Of a stretch of DNA of 59,694 nucleotides, positions 1-7,601 are shown in pieces. Every line of letters begins with the position of its first letter. The stretch's first letter is position 1. Below the pieces are notes generated by a model. That model searched no databases. It saw only the letters and a list, made by a program, of their open reading frames with translations, and was not told the DNA's origin. The position numbers and the translations under genes are program-made. The stretch covers positions 1 to 59,694 of the forward strand of contig NZ_JAJBUX010000015.1 of NCBI RefSeq assembly GCF_020860125.1, read 5' to 3'. The DNA is from Cloacibacillus sp. (GTDB lineage Bacteria > Synergistota > Synergistia > Synergistales > Synergistaceae).

Positions 1-120
1 CTCTGATGTAACTACCAGCCGAATCGCACGAAATCAAAGATTTCGGCTCCCTGGCTGCCTCGGAGAGGGAGGCTACAAGGGCTAGAAGCTAAACCGCAAT
101 TTATCTTTCCCCGCAATTGC
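1..120. other. Non-coding stretch with small palindromes at the window edge
   Basis: No convincing gene is visible here. A perfect 7-bp stem with a 3-nt loop lies at 29-35/39-45 (CGAAATC and GATTTCG). A perfect 10-bp palindrome, CGCAATTGCG, lies at 112-121. One forward frame stays open from base 2 to the stop near 82. It could be the tail of a gene starting outside the window, but it has no recognisable motif. The stretch abuts the long inverted repeat at 121-222 and may belong to the same structured element. Confidence 0.4.
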
Positions 121-222
121 GTAAATCGGCGTTTAGAAGTGCGAGTTGCTAAATAAAATGGTGGTTCCGATACCGGAGCCACCGTTTTATGACGCGAATC
201 GTGCTTCTAAACGCCGATTTAC
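121..222 (+). repeat. Long nested inverted repeat / stem-loop
   Basis: The outer arms 121-144 and 199-222 pair over 24 positions. The inner arms 155-169 and 174-188 pair over 15 positions around the 4-nt loop ATAC. Read as + strand RNA, every pair is Watson-Crick or G-U, with two G-U pairs in each stem. Read as minus strand RNA, those four positions become A-C mismatches. The repeat begins 2 nt beyond the stop codon of the minus-strand gene ending at 225. It may act as a terminator between converging transcripts or be a structured RNA or miniature repeat. No U-tract follows on either strand. Confidence 0.7.
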
Positions 223-224
223 GG

Positions 225-572
225 TTATCTTATTATCGGCTCATAGCCGATATGCGACTCTTCCTCCGTAGTCTCCAGCTTGAAGATGACGGGGCGCAGC
301 CCGTCGTTGCAGCTGCATATCGCCACGCCCGGTTTTCTGATCCAATCACCGTAGTAGAATAATCCCTCTCCCGCGCTATGCGCGAGCGCAAAGGCGTACT
401 GGTAGACGGCCTTCCATGCCTCGTCGCAAAAGCCCTCCGGCTTCGCGTAATCGGCATAGAATGTCTGTCCCTCTTTGAGCATGGGGCAGGCGCTAAGCCC
501 CTCCGCGCCATATTCGCGCGCCAGTTCCTCATCGAAGGTGGTTTTGAGCACCGTTATTTTGACCTTTTTCAT
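225..572 (-). CDS. TIGR04076 family small protein
   Basis: This 115-aa cytosolic protein resembles the TIGR04076 family of unknown function. Family-like features are the N-terminal KITVLKTTFDEELA stretch, a CPMLKEGQ segment around residues 29-36, a central FCDEAWKAVYQYAFAL helix and the C-terminal RKPGVAICSCNDGLRPVIF segment with two closely spaced cysteines. It is the last gene of the polyamine operon. Its ATG lies about 20 bp after speB and is preceded by a GGGAGACAGGA ribosome binding region. The operon position suggests a link to arginine or polyamine metabolism, but no activity can be assigned from the sequence. Confidence 0.8.
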   Translation of the reverse strand: MKKVKITVLKTTFDEELAREYGAEGLSACPMLKEGQTFYADYAKPEGFCDEAWKAVYQYAFALAHSAGEGLFYYGDWIRKPGVAICSCNDGLRPVIFKLETTEEESHIGYEPIIR

Positions 573-591
573 TTATCCTGTCTCCCGATAT

Positions 592-1437
592 TTAAAGATA
601 GGCGAGCAGCATCTCGCGCAGCACCTTGCAGGCGAGCGCCGTGGAGGCTCCCGAGTGGTCGTAGTGCGGCGAAAGCTCGCAGATGTCGAAGGCCTTTATG
701 TTCAGGCCGCGCAGAGACAGGAGAGCCGCGAGCAGCTCCGTGAAGCGCAGGCCTCCGGCCTCGGGCGTTCCCGTGCCAGGGAACTCGGCGGGGTCTACGA
801 CGTCAAGGTCGAGCGTAATGTAGAGCGGCGCATCGCCGATCTCCTTCACGGCTTCGCCGATGGTATCAGCGCGGAATTTTTCCATTCTCGTATGCGTATC
901 CGACCATAGCATCTCTTCGCGGCTGCCGGAGCGGATGCCGAACTGGCATATCCTTCCGTCTCCGAGAATGTCGTGACAGCGGCGGATCACCGAGGCGTGC
1001 GAGAGTTCCTCACCCATGTAGCCGGTGCGCAGGTCCGCGTGGGCATCGAAGTGGACGAGGCGCAGTCCGGGATATTTTTTCGCCGCCGCGCGCACCGCAC
1101 CGAGCGTCACGAGATGTTCGCCGCCAAGCAGGACGGGGATCTTGTCCGCCGCCATGATCTCCGCCGCCGTATCCTCAATTGCGGACAGTGCCTGCGCGGC
1201 GTTGCCGAAGGGCAGGTCTAGGTCCCCCGCGTCAAATACAGAGTAATCCTCAAGGTCTCTGTCCTGGTAGGGGCTGTAGGTCTCGATCCCGAAGGATTCG
1301 GCGCGCATCGCGGCGGGGCCGAAGCGCGTGCCTGGGCGGAAAGATGTCGTGGAGTCGAACGGCGCGCCGAAGAGAACGGCGCGCGCCTCCGTATAGGAGG
1401 CGCCGCAGCCGATAAATCCCTGGATATTTGTCTCCAT
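592..1437 (-). CDS. speB: Agmatinase (agmatine ureohydrolase)
   Basis: This 281-aa protein of the arginase/agmatinase/formiminoglutamase family would hydrolyse agmatine to putrescine and urea in the cytosol. The binuclear manganese ligands are all visible: His in GGEHLVT, the Asp/His/Asp set in DAHADLR and two Asp in DLDVVDP. The length is normal for bacterial SpeB. The ATG follows the speE stop codon directly (TAGATG), which implies translational coupling. The upstream arginine decarboxylase-type gene would supply agmatine and SpeE would use the putrescine. Agmatinase is preferred over arginase because of this operon, though substrate choice cannot be proven by eye. Confidence 0.9.
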   Translation of the reverse strand: METNIQGFIGCGASYTEARAVLFGAPFDSTTSFRPGTRFGPAAMRAESFGIETYSPYQDRDLEDYSVFDAGDLDLPFGNAAQALSAIEDTAAEIMAADKIPVLLGGEHLVTLGAVRAAAKKYPGLRLVHFDAHADLRTGYMGEELSHASVIRRCHDILGDGRICQFGIRSGSREEMLWSDTHTRMEKFRADTIGEAVKEIGDAPLYITLDLDVVDPAEFPGTGTPEAGGLRFTELLAALLSLRGLNIKAFDICELSPHYDHSGASTALACKVLREMLLAYL

Positions 1438-2289
1438 CTAGTCTGTCAGCTCTAGTTCTCTCTTCACGTAGTTCGGCAGCATGAAGGCGCCGGTGTGGAG
1501 ATCTGTGTTGTAGTATTTTGTCTCAAGGCCGAGGGCGTTCCAGGCGGCGGCGTCGAGGTCTTTGAGCGGATCGAATTTTTTCGAGGCGAAGCCGAAGAGC
1601 CAGTGTCCCGAAGGATAGGTGGGGATGTGGGCCTGATAGACGCGGCAGACGGGGAAAAAGTCTTCTATGCGCCGGTGGGCGCGCTTCATCGAGGCCTGAT
1701 ATGAATCGTAGTAAGGATTCTCATGCTGATTGACGAGGATGCCGTCATCCGTCAGCGCCCGGAAGCAGTTACCGTAAAATTCCTTTGTGAAGAGTCCCTC
1801 GCCCGGGCCGAAGGGGTCCGTCGAGTCGACGATGATAAGGTCGTATTTTTCCTCGACCGTGCGCACGAATTTAAGGCCGTCCTCAAAATAGAGGGTGACG
1901 CGCGGGTCATCGAGCTTGCGGGAGGTGAAGGGCAGCAGCTCGCGGCAGACCTTGACGACCATTTCGTCAATGTCCACCATGTCGATCTTTTCGATGCTCT
2001 TGTAGCGTGTGAGCTCGCGCACCGTGCCACCGTCGCCGCCGCCGATGACGAGGACGCGCCTGACGTTCGGGTTGGTCGCCATCGGGACGTGGACTATCAT
2101 GTCGTGGTAGATGAATTCATCCTTTTCGGTGAGCATCATCAGCCCGTCGAGGGTGAAGAAGCGCCCGAACTCCTCCGAGTCGAAGACGTCTATCTGCTGA
2201 AAGGGGCTTTTGCCGCCGAAGAGCTGTTTCTTTATTTTGATCGAAAAACGTACTGTAGGCGTATGTTCCTCTGTGTACCATAATTCCAT
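1438..2289 (-). CDS. speE: Spermidine synthase (polyamine aminopropyltransferase)
   Basis: This 283-aa protein would transfer the aminopropyl group of decarboxylated S-adenosylmethionine to putrescine, giving spermidine. The N-terminal strand region (MELWYTEEHTP) is followed by a Rossmann-type methyltransferase fold with the nucleotide loop GGGDGGTVREL. The catalytic-loop motif DSTDPFGPGEGLF follows. The start is set by AGGAGG 9 nt upstream of ATG at 2289. The stop codon abuts the speB ATG. SpeD, encoded first in the same operon, would supply the aminopropyl donor. Length and motifs match bacterial SpeE. Confidence 0.95.
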   Translation of the reverse strand: MELWYTEEHTPTVRFSIKIKKQLFGGKSPFQQIDVFDSEEFGRFFTLDGLMMLTEKDEFIYHDMIVHVPMATNPNVRRVLVIGGGDGGTVRELTRYKSIEKIDMVDIDEMVVKVCRELLPFTSRKLDDPRVTLYFEDGLKFVRTVEEKYDLIIVDSTDPFGPGEGLFTKEFYGNCFRALTDDGILVNQHENPYYDSYQASMKRAHRRIEDFFPVCRVYQAHIPTYPSGHWLFGFASKKFDPLKDLDAAAWNALGLETKYYNTDLHTGAFMLPNYVKRELELTD

Positions 2290-2302
2290 TGTTTTATTCC
2301 TC

Positions 2303-3775
2303 CTATTTTACAGTATAGAGATAGTTTAACTCCATATCCTGCGGCCCCATAACGAGGCTGCCCTTTTCCTTCGCGTAAAGAATGTAGTCGAGCGCCTCCC
2401 GTGTCACCTCTTCGCCCGGGGCAAGGATCGGGATACCGGGGGGGTAGCACATGACGAACTCCGCGGAGATCTTTCCCACCGTCTCCCTGATCGGCAGCGG
2501 GCTGCTTGGCGCGTAGAAGGCCTCCTGCGGCGTCATACGCACTACGGGTGGGATGTACTCGTGATCCAGCAGTTTGATCCCTTCTCGTCCATGCAGGCGT
2601 TTTATCTCGGAGAGCGAGGCGACGAGGCGTTCTATCGCGTAGTGGTTGTCGCCGACGGAGATGATCGCCAGCATATTCCCCATGTCGCCGAACTCTATCT
2701 GTATCCCGTAGTCGTCGCGCAGAAGGTCGTAGACCTCGACGCCCGCGAGTCCGATCTTCAGCGTGTTGACGGAGAGCTTCGTCGTGTCGAAGTCGAAAAT
2801 ATATTTCCCGTCGATTATCTCGCGTGAGAAGGCGTAATAGCCGCCGATCTTGTTAATCTCGCCGCGGGCGTATTCGGCGAGCGAGACGACGCGCGCGAAG
2901 GTCTCCATTCCCTCCGTGGCTAGGGCCTTGCGCGCGATGTCAAGCGAGCTCATGAGAAGGTAGGAGGCGCTGGTCGTCTGAGTGAGGTTGATCACCGTGC
3001 GGACGTAATCCGGGTTCACGCGGCCGCGCTTCATTATCAGCAGCGAGCTCTGCGTCAGCGAGCCGCCCGTTTTATGCATGCTGACCGCCGCCATGTCGGC
3101 CCCCGCCTCCATCGCCGTGAGCGGCATGTCGCCGCCGAAATAGAAGTGGGTGCCGTGGGCCTCGTCGATGAGCGCCGCCATTCCCGCGCGGTGCGCCGCC
3201 TCGGTGATGCGCCGCAGGTCGGCGCAGATACCGTAATAGGTCGGGTTGTTGACGAATACGGCCTTGGCCTCCGGATGGGCGGCGATCGCCGCCTCCACGT
3301 CTTCCGCGCACATTCCTAACGAGATACCGAGCTCCGGGTGGATGCCGGGATCGACGTAGACGGGGATGATGCCGCAGAGGATGAGGGCGTTGATCGCCGA
3401 TTTGTGGACGTTTCGCGGAATTATTATCGAATCGCCGCGCTTGCAGACGCTCATTATCATCGCCTGAACTGCGGCGGTGGTGCCGCCGATGATCAGAAAG
3501 GCGTCGTCCGCGCCGAAGGCGTCGGCGGCCAGCGCCTCCGCCTCTTTGATTACGGAGGTCGGATGGCTGAGGTTGTCGAGCGGCTTCATGGAGTTGACGT
3601 CGACAGAAAGGCAGCTCTTGCCGAGAAATTCCGTCAGCTCAGGCGTTCCGCGTCCCTGCTTGTGTCCGGGGACGTCGAAGGGAACCACGCGTCCCTGGCG
3701 GTACTCCGTAAGCGCATCTAACAGCGGGGCCCTGTCCTGGGCGAGTTTGTATGTTTTTTCTCTCATCGCGCCCAC
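2303..3775 (-). CDS. speA: PLP-dependent arginine/lysine/ornithine decarboxylase, probably arginine decarboxylase
   Basis: This 490-aa protein belongs to the aspartate-aminotransferase-fold Orn/Lys/Arg decarboxylases of the compact Gram-positive-like type. Visible features are the N-terminal FDVPGHKQGRG substrate region, a GGTTAAVQA phosphate-loop region, DEAHGTH (Asp about 204, His about 207) and the pyridoxal lysine in SMHKTGG (Lys about 235). The C-terminal Orn/Lys/Arg decarboxylase domain follows. Arginine decarboxylation is favoured because agmatinase follows in the same operon. Lysine or ornithine cannot be excluded from sequence alone. The first possible start is GTG at 3775, directly after the speD stop, and ATG at 3766 is an alternative. 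Neither has a strong ribosome binding site, so coupling to speD is likely. Confidence 0.85.
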   Translation of the reverse strand: MGAMREKTYKLAQDRAPLLDALTEYRQGRVVPFDVPGHKQGRGTPELTEFLGKSCLSVDVNSMKPLDNLSHPTSVIKEAEALAADAFGADDAFLIIGGTTAAVQAMIMSVCKRGDSIIIPRNVHKSAINALILCGIIPVYVDPGIHPELGISLGMCAEDVEAAIAAHPEAKAVFVNNPTYYGICADLRRITEAAHRAGMAALIDEAHGTHFYFGGDMPLTAMEAGADMAAVSMHKTGGSLTQSSLLIMKRGRVNPDYVRTVINLTQTTSASYLLMSSLDIARKALATEGMETFARVVSLAEYARGEINKIGGYYAFSREIIDGKYIFDFDTTKLSVNTLKIGLAGVEVYDLLRDDYGIQIEFGDMGNMLAIISVGDNHYAIERLVASLSEIKRLHGREGIKLLDHEYIPPVVRMTPQEAFYAPSSPLPIRETVGKISAEFVMCYPPGIPILAPGEEVTREALDYILYAKEKGSLVMGPQDMELNYLYTVK

Positions 3776-4588
3776 TTAATACATATTCATTCCGTAGTAG
3801 ATCTCAAGCATCTCTTTCGTGATGCGGTCGGTGATCGACAGACGTTCTTCAGGAGGCAGCTCGCGGGGATCGATGTTGAAGAGGTAATCTGCGAGCCTTA
3901 TCTCCTTCAGCATCATCTTTGTGTGGAAGATGTTCGACTGGTAGACGTTGATGTCTATCGCGTCATATCGGCGCAGCGTCGCTTCGTCAATATAGTTCTG
4001 GATGGAATTTATCTCATGGTCCTTGTAATACTTCTTTCCGTCTATGTCGCGCGTGAAGCCGCGGATGCGGTAGTCGAGCGCGATGATATCGGAGTCGAAT
4101 TGACCGATGAGGTAGTTCAGCGCGTTCAGCGGCGATATCTTTCCACATGTCGAGACGTCGATATCGACGCGGAATGAGCTGATGTCGTTGTTTGGGTGAA
4201 ATTCGGGGTAGGTGTGTACGGTCACGTGGCTCTTGTCCAGATGGGTGACGACCGTTTCGCGTTCTTCATTGATCTTCTGCGCCCAGCAGCCGCGGTTGCA
4301 GGAGTCGTCGATCTGTGCCGGCGGCACAGATTCCTCGGAGATGAGGATGGTGACGCTGGCGCCCTGAGGGTCGTAGTCCTGTTTAGAGATATTCAATATG
4401 CAGGCGCCGATGATGTCGGTGACGCCGCACAATATCTTAGTAAGCCGTTCGGAATTATACTGCTCGTCAATGTAGGCGATATAATCCTGCTTTTCCCGGT
4501 CTGTCTTTGCGAAACAGATGTCGTAAATGTTGAAACTCAACGTTTTTGTCAGGTTGTTGAATCCATAGAGCTGGATCTTATCTTTCAA
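3776..4588 (-). CDS. speD: S-adenosylmethionine decarboxylase, E. coli SpeD type
   Basis: This pyruvoyl enzyme makes decarboxylated S-adenosylmethionine for SpeE. It is about 270 aa and close to the long proteobacterial SpeD type, not the short Bacillus SpeH type. The self-cleavage site is visible as DKSHVTVHTYPE, where the serine (about residue 120) would become the pyruvoyl group. Other family stretches are YGFNNLTKTLSFNIYDIC, DYDPQGASVTIL and DHEINSIQN. The start is uncertain: TTG at 4588 aligns with the E. coli N-terminus (KDKIQLYGF), while the frame stays open to TTG at 4612, which has no Shine-Dalgarno sequence. It is the first gene of the polyamine operon. Confidence 0.92.
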   Translation of the reverse strand: MKDKIQLYGFNNLTKTLSFNIYDICFAKTDREKQDYIAYIDEQYNSERLTKILCGVTDIIGACILNISKQDYDPQGASVTILISEESVPPAQIDDSCNRGCWAQKINEERETVVTHLDKSHVTVHTYPEFHPNNDISSFRVDIDVSTCGKISPLNALNYLIGQFDSDIIALDYRIRGFTRDIDGKKYYKDHEINSIQNYIDEATLRRYDAIDINVYQSNIFHTKMMLKEIRLADYLFNIDPRELPPEERLSITDRITKEMLEIYYGMNMY

Positions 4589-4632
4589 CCCTATCCCCAC
4601 GTCCCTTCTCAAGCCGAGGCTTTATATTTTTC

Positions 4633-4649
4633 GCGGCAAATGACGCCGC
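4633..4649 (-). promoter_or_regulatory. Small stem-loop in the speD leader
   Basis: GCGGC and GCCGC pair across a 7-nt loop (4633-4637 with 4645-4649). The stem lies between the predicted transcription start (near 4655) and the speD start codon. It is short and could modestly affect translation. No known polyamine or SAM riboswitch motif is recognisable. Confidence 0.3.
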
Positions 4650-4661
4650 AGTTAAATTAGA

Positions 4662-4690
4662 ACTATACATATAAAAGAGCGCGTTGTCAA
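4662..4690 (-). promoter_or_regulatory. Sigma-70 promoter of the polyamine operon
   Basis: On the minus strand TTGACA (+ coordinates 4685-4690) is separated by 17 bp from TATAGT (4662-4667), close to the consensus. It lies 70-100 bp upstream of speD and is the only good promoter seen before the five-gene run. Confidence 0.7.
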
Positions 4691-4723
4691 AGGTCTGTGC
4701 AAACGTTTGCTTAGTGGTTCCGC

Positions 4724-4761
4724 ATACCAAAGACCCGCGGCTGCCCGCGGGTCTTTGGTAT
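4724..4761 (-). terminator. Strong hairpin after the DUF3798 gene
   Basis: A perfect 17-bp stem (4724-4740 with 4745-4761) has the loop CTGC and a GC-rich core, ACCCGCGG/CCGCGGGT. It lies 18 bp beyond the stop of the minus-strand DUF3798 gene. There is no clean U-run outside the stem, but the position and symmetry fit a terminator that insulates it from the speD promoter. Confidence 0.7.
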
Positions 4762-4778
4762 TACAAATGTTGTTCTGC

Positions 4779-5984
4779 TTATTTGCCGCTGAACTTTATC
4801 TTCAGGTACTTTTCGGGAACCTTGACGTTGGTGGCGTTCATGTAGCCCTTGCCGAGGATGTAGGTATCCTGGTAGATGAGCATCATGTTCTTCTTGGTGA
4901 CGCCGGTTCCGAGGTCGGTGTAGTTCTGGCCGTTCCACTTCGCGCCGGGGGTGTACTCGGCGTAGCAGGCGAGGAGGTCTTTCTTGCTTCCGAGCTTCGC
5001 TTTGCCTTCAACGATGCGCTTGCCAAACTCGGCGAGTGCGGCGCTGTTCGTATAGCCGTAGGAGTAGGCCCAGGTTCCCATGCGGCCCTTTGCGCCGGCG
5101 TCGGAGACTGACTTTTCAACCTTCTTGAGGATGACGGGCCAGTTTCCGGATTCCTTCTGGAGGTCGATCCCGAAAGCTCCGGGGTAACCCATGAGCGGTG
5201 AGGGAAGGTCGGCTTCGATGAAGTATCCGCCGAACTTCGCGAGCTGCTTGAGAAGCGGTTCTGTGTGGGCGTCGTTGGTGCAGAAGAAGGCGGTGTCTTT
5301 TCCGTACTTCTTGACCCATGCCGGTGTCTTTTCAAGGATGAACTGCTGAGCTCCGGCCACGCCTACGTCGCTCGTGGGGTCGGGAGCCGTCTCAAAGACG
5401 AACTTGAGTCCGAGGTCTTTGCAGGCCTGCTCCATGATCGCGCGGCGGCGTCCGAGAGTCTCGTAGCTCATGTGGCGCGGGAAGGAGATATGGACGAAGG
5501 TTTTACATCCGAGCTTCTTCGCGGTGTCGATGATGAGGTATCCGCGTGATACGAAGTCGGCGTTGACGTCAAGGTCAGCGACGGATGTGATAACGTTCGG
5601 GTCTTCATGGGCTTCGCCGGCGAAGCAGAGGATATCCTTCCTCTTCTCCTTAACGCGGCGGAAAGCTTCCGCCGTTCCCGGAATAGCCTGGTTGACGACG
5701 ATGACCTTCATCTTGGGGTCGTCGGCAAGTCCGGCGATCTGTGAGATAGTGGTCTCCATCTCCGACATAAAGTTGTCGGGATAGGTGAGGTGCTGAATCA
5801 TACCGCCGTTTGCCACATCGCCGTATTTCTTGATCATCAGCTCTGCTCCACGAAGGTCGTCTTCGCTCTGTGATACGGTTCCGGTCACTATTCCGATGTG
5901 GAACGGTGCCTCGGCTGCCATTGCCGCTGTGCTTACGAAGAGCGCAAGCAACGCCGCAAACAATAAAAGCATAGCTTTCTTCAT
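4779..5984 (-). CDS. DUF3798 periplasmic solute-binding protein (copy 1)
   Basis: This secreted protein of about 401 aa starts at the ATG preceded by GGGAGGAATCCTC, not at the longer frame opening at 6029. Residues 1-23 form a Sec signal peptide (MKKAMLLLF, hydrophobic core, AMAAEA). The mature part resembles DUF3798, a periplasmic-binding-protein fold related to ABC substrate-binding proteins. Shared blocks with the second copy at 7602 are NFMSEMETTISQI, FRRVKEKRKDILCFAGE and HISFPRHMSYE. It is transcribed alone and divergently from the peptidase and ABC transporter genes. It probably supplies an alternative receptor to the importer encoded at 8981-12754. The ligand is unknown. Confidence 0.8.
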   Translation of the reverse strand: MKKAMLLLFAALLALFVSTAAMAAEAPFHIGIVTGTVSQSEDDLRGAELMIKKYGDVANGGMIQHLTYPDNFMSEMETTISQIAGLADDPKMKVIVVNQAIPGTAEAFRRVKEKRKDILCFAGEAHEDPNVITSVADLDVNADFVSRGYLIIDTAKKLGCKTFVHISFPRHMSYETLGRRRAIMEQACKDLGLKFVFETAPDPTSDVGVAGAQQFILEKTPAWVKKYGKDTAFFCTNDAHTEPLLKQLAKFGGYFIEADLPSPLMGYPGAFGIDLQKESGNWPVILKKVEKSVSDAGAKGRMGTWAYSYGYTNSAALAEFGKRIVEGKAKLGSKKDLLACYAEYTPGAKWNGQNYTDLGTGVTKKNMMLIYQDTYILGKGYMNATNVKVPEKYLKIKFSGK

Positions 5985-6087
5985 GAGGATTCCTCCCAAG
6001 TTTTTTTGCCGCGTCTCGAAACTGTGCACTTAATTTTTCACGTAAACAATCTCTGGGAAGCGTGCGTCTGCCGCAGCAGATAGCCAG

Positions 6088-6117
6088 ATTATAGACTACC
6101 TGTCTCACGGATGTCAA
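6088..6117 (-). promoter_or_regulatory. Sigma-70 promoter for DUF3798 copy 1
   Basis: On the minus strand TTGACA (6112-6117) and a perfect TATAAT (6088-6093) are separated by 18 bp, about 100 bp upstream of the start at 5984. The untranslated leader contains the small inverted repeat CTGCCGCAGCAG at 6068-6079. Confidence 0.75.
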
Positions 6118-6207
6118 TAAAAAAGAGTTCTTATATATCAGCTGAACGTAATGTATAACTAATTAAAATAGTAAACCTTTAAGTTGTATAGTAAAAATTT
6201 TCAGTGC

Positions 6208-6235
6208 TTGACATATTCCGTACGTGGTTTAATAT
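6208..6235 (+). promoter_or_regulatory. Sigma-70 promoter for the aminopeptidase/ABC transporter genes
   Basis: TTGACA at 6208-6213 is followed after 16 bp by TAATAT at 6230-6235 (an overlapping TATAAA gives 19 bp). It points toward the gene starting at 6407 and leaves a leader of roughly 165 nt. It lies only about 90 bp from the divergent promoter at 6088-6117, so one regulator could control both directions. The rest of the 420-bp intergenic region is AT-rich with no further recognisable element. Confidence 0.65.
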
Positions 6236-6406
6236 AAAGACATATACAGATCCGGGCCAGTTTTTGAGGCTATTTGGATAGTGTTTTTAGTTACCCGATA
6301 TATCAGTAATTTAAGTAATAAAAAATAATGTGATTTACATTCTGTTTTTTGTAGAATCGCCTATAAGACCACTGAAAAATATCCTTACAGGAGGCAGTTG
6401 TCTACT

Positions 6407-7513
6407 ATGATAAAGAAAGAAAGAGTTGAACGTCTGGCGAGTACATTGAGGGATAAAGGGCTTGACGCGCTTTATATCGGCCCCTCCACAGATCTTGAAT
6501 ACATCGGAGGTCTTGATACTCATCCGGACGAACGTGTGCGCGGCCTGATGGTCGCTAAAGACGCGCGCTGCTTTGCGATGACCCCGCTCCTCTATAAGGA
6601 GGAGATCGTCAACGCCTTCGGAGACGTCCCCTTCTATGCGGAATGGAACGACCACGAGGGTTTTACCGGGGCCTTTCGCCGCGGCTGCGAGCATCTCGGC
6701 GTCGTCGGCGGCAAGATAGCCTTCAACGACGGAGTCCGCGCGGTGGATATGCTGGCGGTACGCGATTCGATGCCGATGGAGATGGTCAACGGCGTGGATC
6801 TGCTTGCCGGACAGCGGTCACAGAAGGATGATGAAGAGCTTGAACTGATGCGCGAGTCGTCGCGTATCGTCGACAAGGTGGTCGCGAAGCTCCAGAAGTT
6901 TATCCGTCCCGGCATGAAGGAGCGCGATGTGGCGAAGATGATCCCTGAGTTCTTCGAGGAAGAGGGCGTCATCCAGATGTCCTTCAGCCCGATCGTCGCA
7001 AGCGGCCCTAACGGTTCGATGCCGCACTATTCTGGCGGAGAGCGTCTCATCGGCGAGAACGACATCATCATCCTCGATCTCGGCGGCAGATATAAGAGTT
7101 ATTGCTCAGATACGACACGCACCCTCTTTACCGGCACGCCCACGGAAGAGATGAAAAAGATATACGAGATCGTGAAGCGGTCGCAGGCCGCAGGCGAGGC
7201 CGCCGTTAAACCCGGCGCGACGGGGCAGGATGTCGACCGCGCGGCGCGTCAGGTCATTATCGACGCGGGCTACGGGGAGTTTTTCTTCAACCGCGTGGGA
7301 CACGGAGTCGGCCTCGCGGTACATGAGAGCCCCTACATGATCGAAGGCAACGACGTTCCACTTGCGCCCGGCAACGTATTCAGCGTTGAACCTGGAATAT
7401 ATATCCCCGGCAAGTTCGGAGTGCGCATAGAGAACCTTGTAGCGGTGCGCCCCGACGGCAGCGGCGAGGCACTGAACCACTTTACCCGCGAACTTACGGT
7501 ATGCGGGGACTGA
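6407..7513 (+). CDS. M24 family Xaa-Pro aminopeptidase/dipeptidase
   Basis: This 368-aa cytosolic metallopeptidase has an N-terminal creatinase-like domain (about 1-130) and a C-terminal pita-bread catalytic domain. All five dinuclear metal ligands are visible: two Asp in LDLGGRYKSYCSDTTRT, His in GHGVGLAVHES, Glu in SVEPGIY and Glu in RIENLV. It would remove N-terminal residues from peptides with proline next in line. The ATG at 6407 follows CAGGAGG by 12 nt, whereas TTG at 6398 is too close. Its position before a binding protein and ABC importer suggests that the imported solute is a peptide or an acylated amino acid, which is an inference from context. Confidence 0.88.
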   Translation: MIKKERVERLASTLRDKGLDALYIGPSTDLEYIGGLDTHPDERVRGLMVAKDARCFAMTPLLYKEEIVNAFGDVPFYAEWNDHEGFTGAFRRGCEHLGVVGGKIAFNDGVRAVDMLAVRDSMPMEMVNGVDLLAGQRSQKDDEELELMRESSRIVDKVVAKLQKFIRPGMKERDVAKMIPEFFEEEGVIQMSFSPIVASGPNGSMPHYSGGERLIGENDIIILDLGGRYKSYCSDTTRTLFTGTPTEEMKKIYEIVKRSQAAGEAAVKPGATGQDVDRAARQVIIDAGYGEFFFNRVGHGVGLAVHESPYMIEGNDVPLAPGNVFSVEPGIYIPGKFGVRIENLVAVRPDGSGEALNHFTRELTVCGD

Positions 7514-7524
7514 TCTGTTGAAAG

Positions 7525-7564
7525 ACACGGAAGGGACATCTGTATAGTTTCCCTTCCGTGTTTT
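7525..7564 (+). terminator. Rho-independent terminator after the aminopeptidase
   Basis: A perfect 12-bp stem (7525-7536 with 7550-7561) is followed by a short U-run. No new promoter is evident before the next gene at 7602, so the hairpin may attenuate transcription instead of ending it. Confidence 0.75.
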
Positions 7565-7601
7565 CCATATATGTACCTAAATTGAGGAGGAACGATTTAC
7601 C

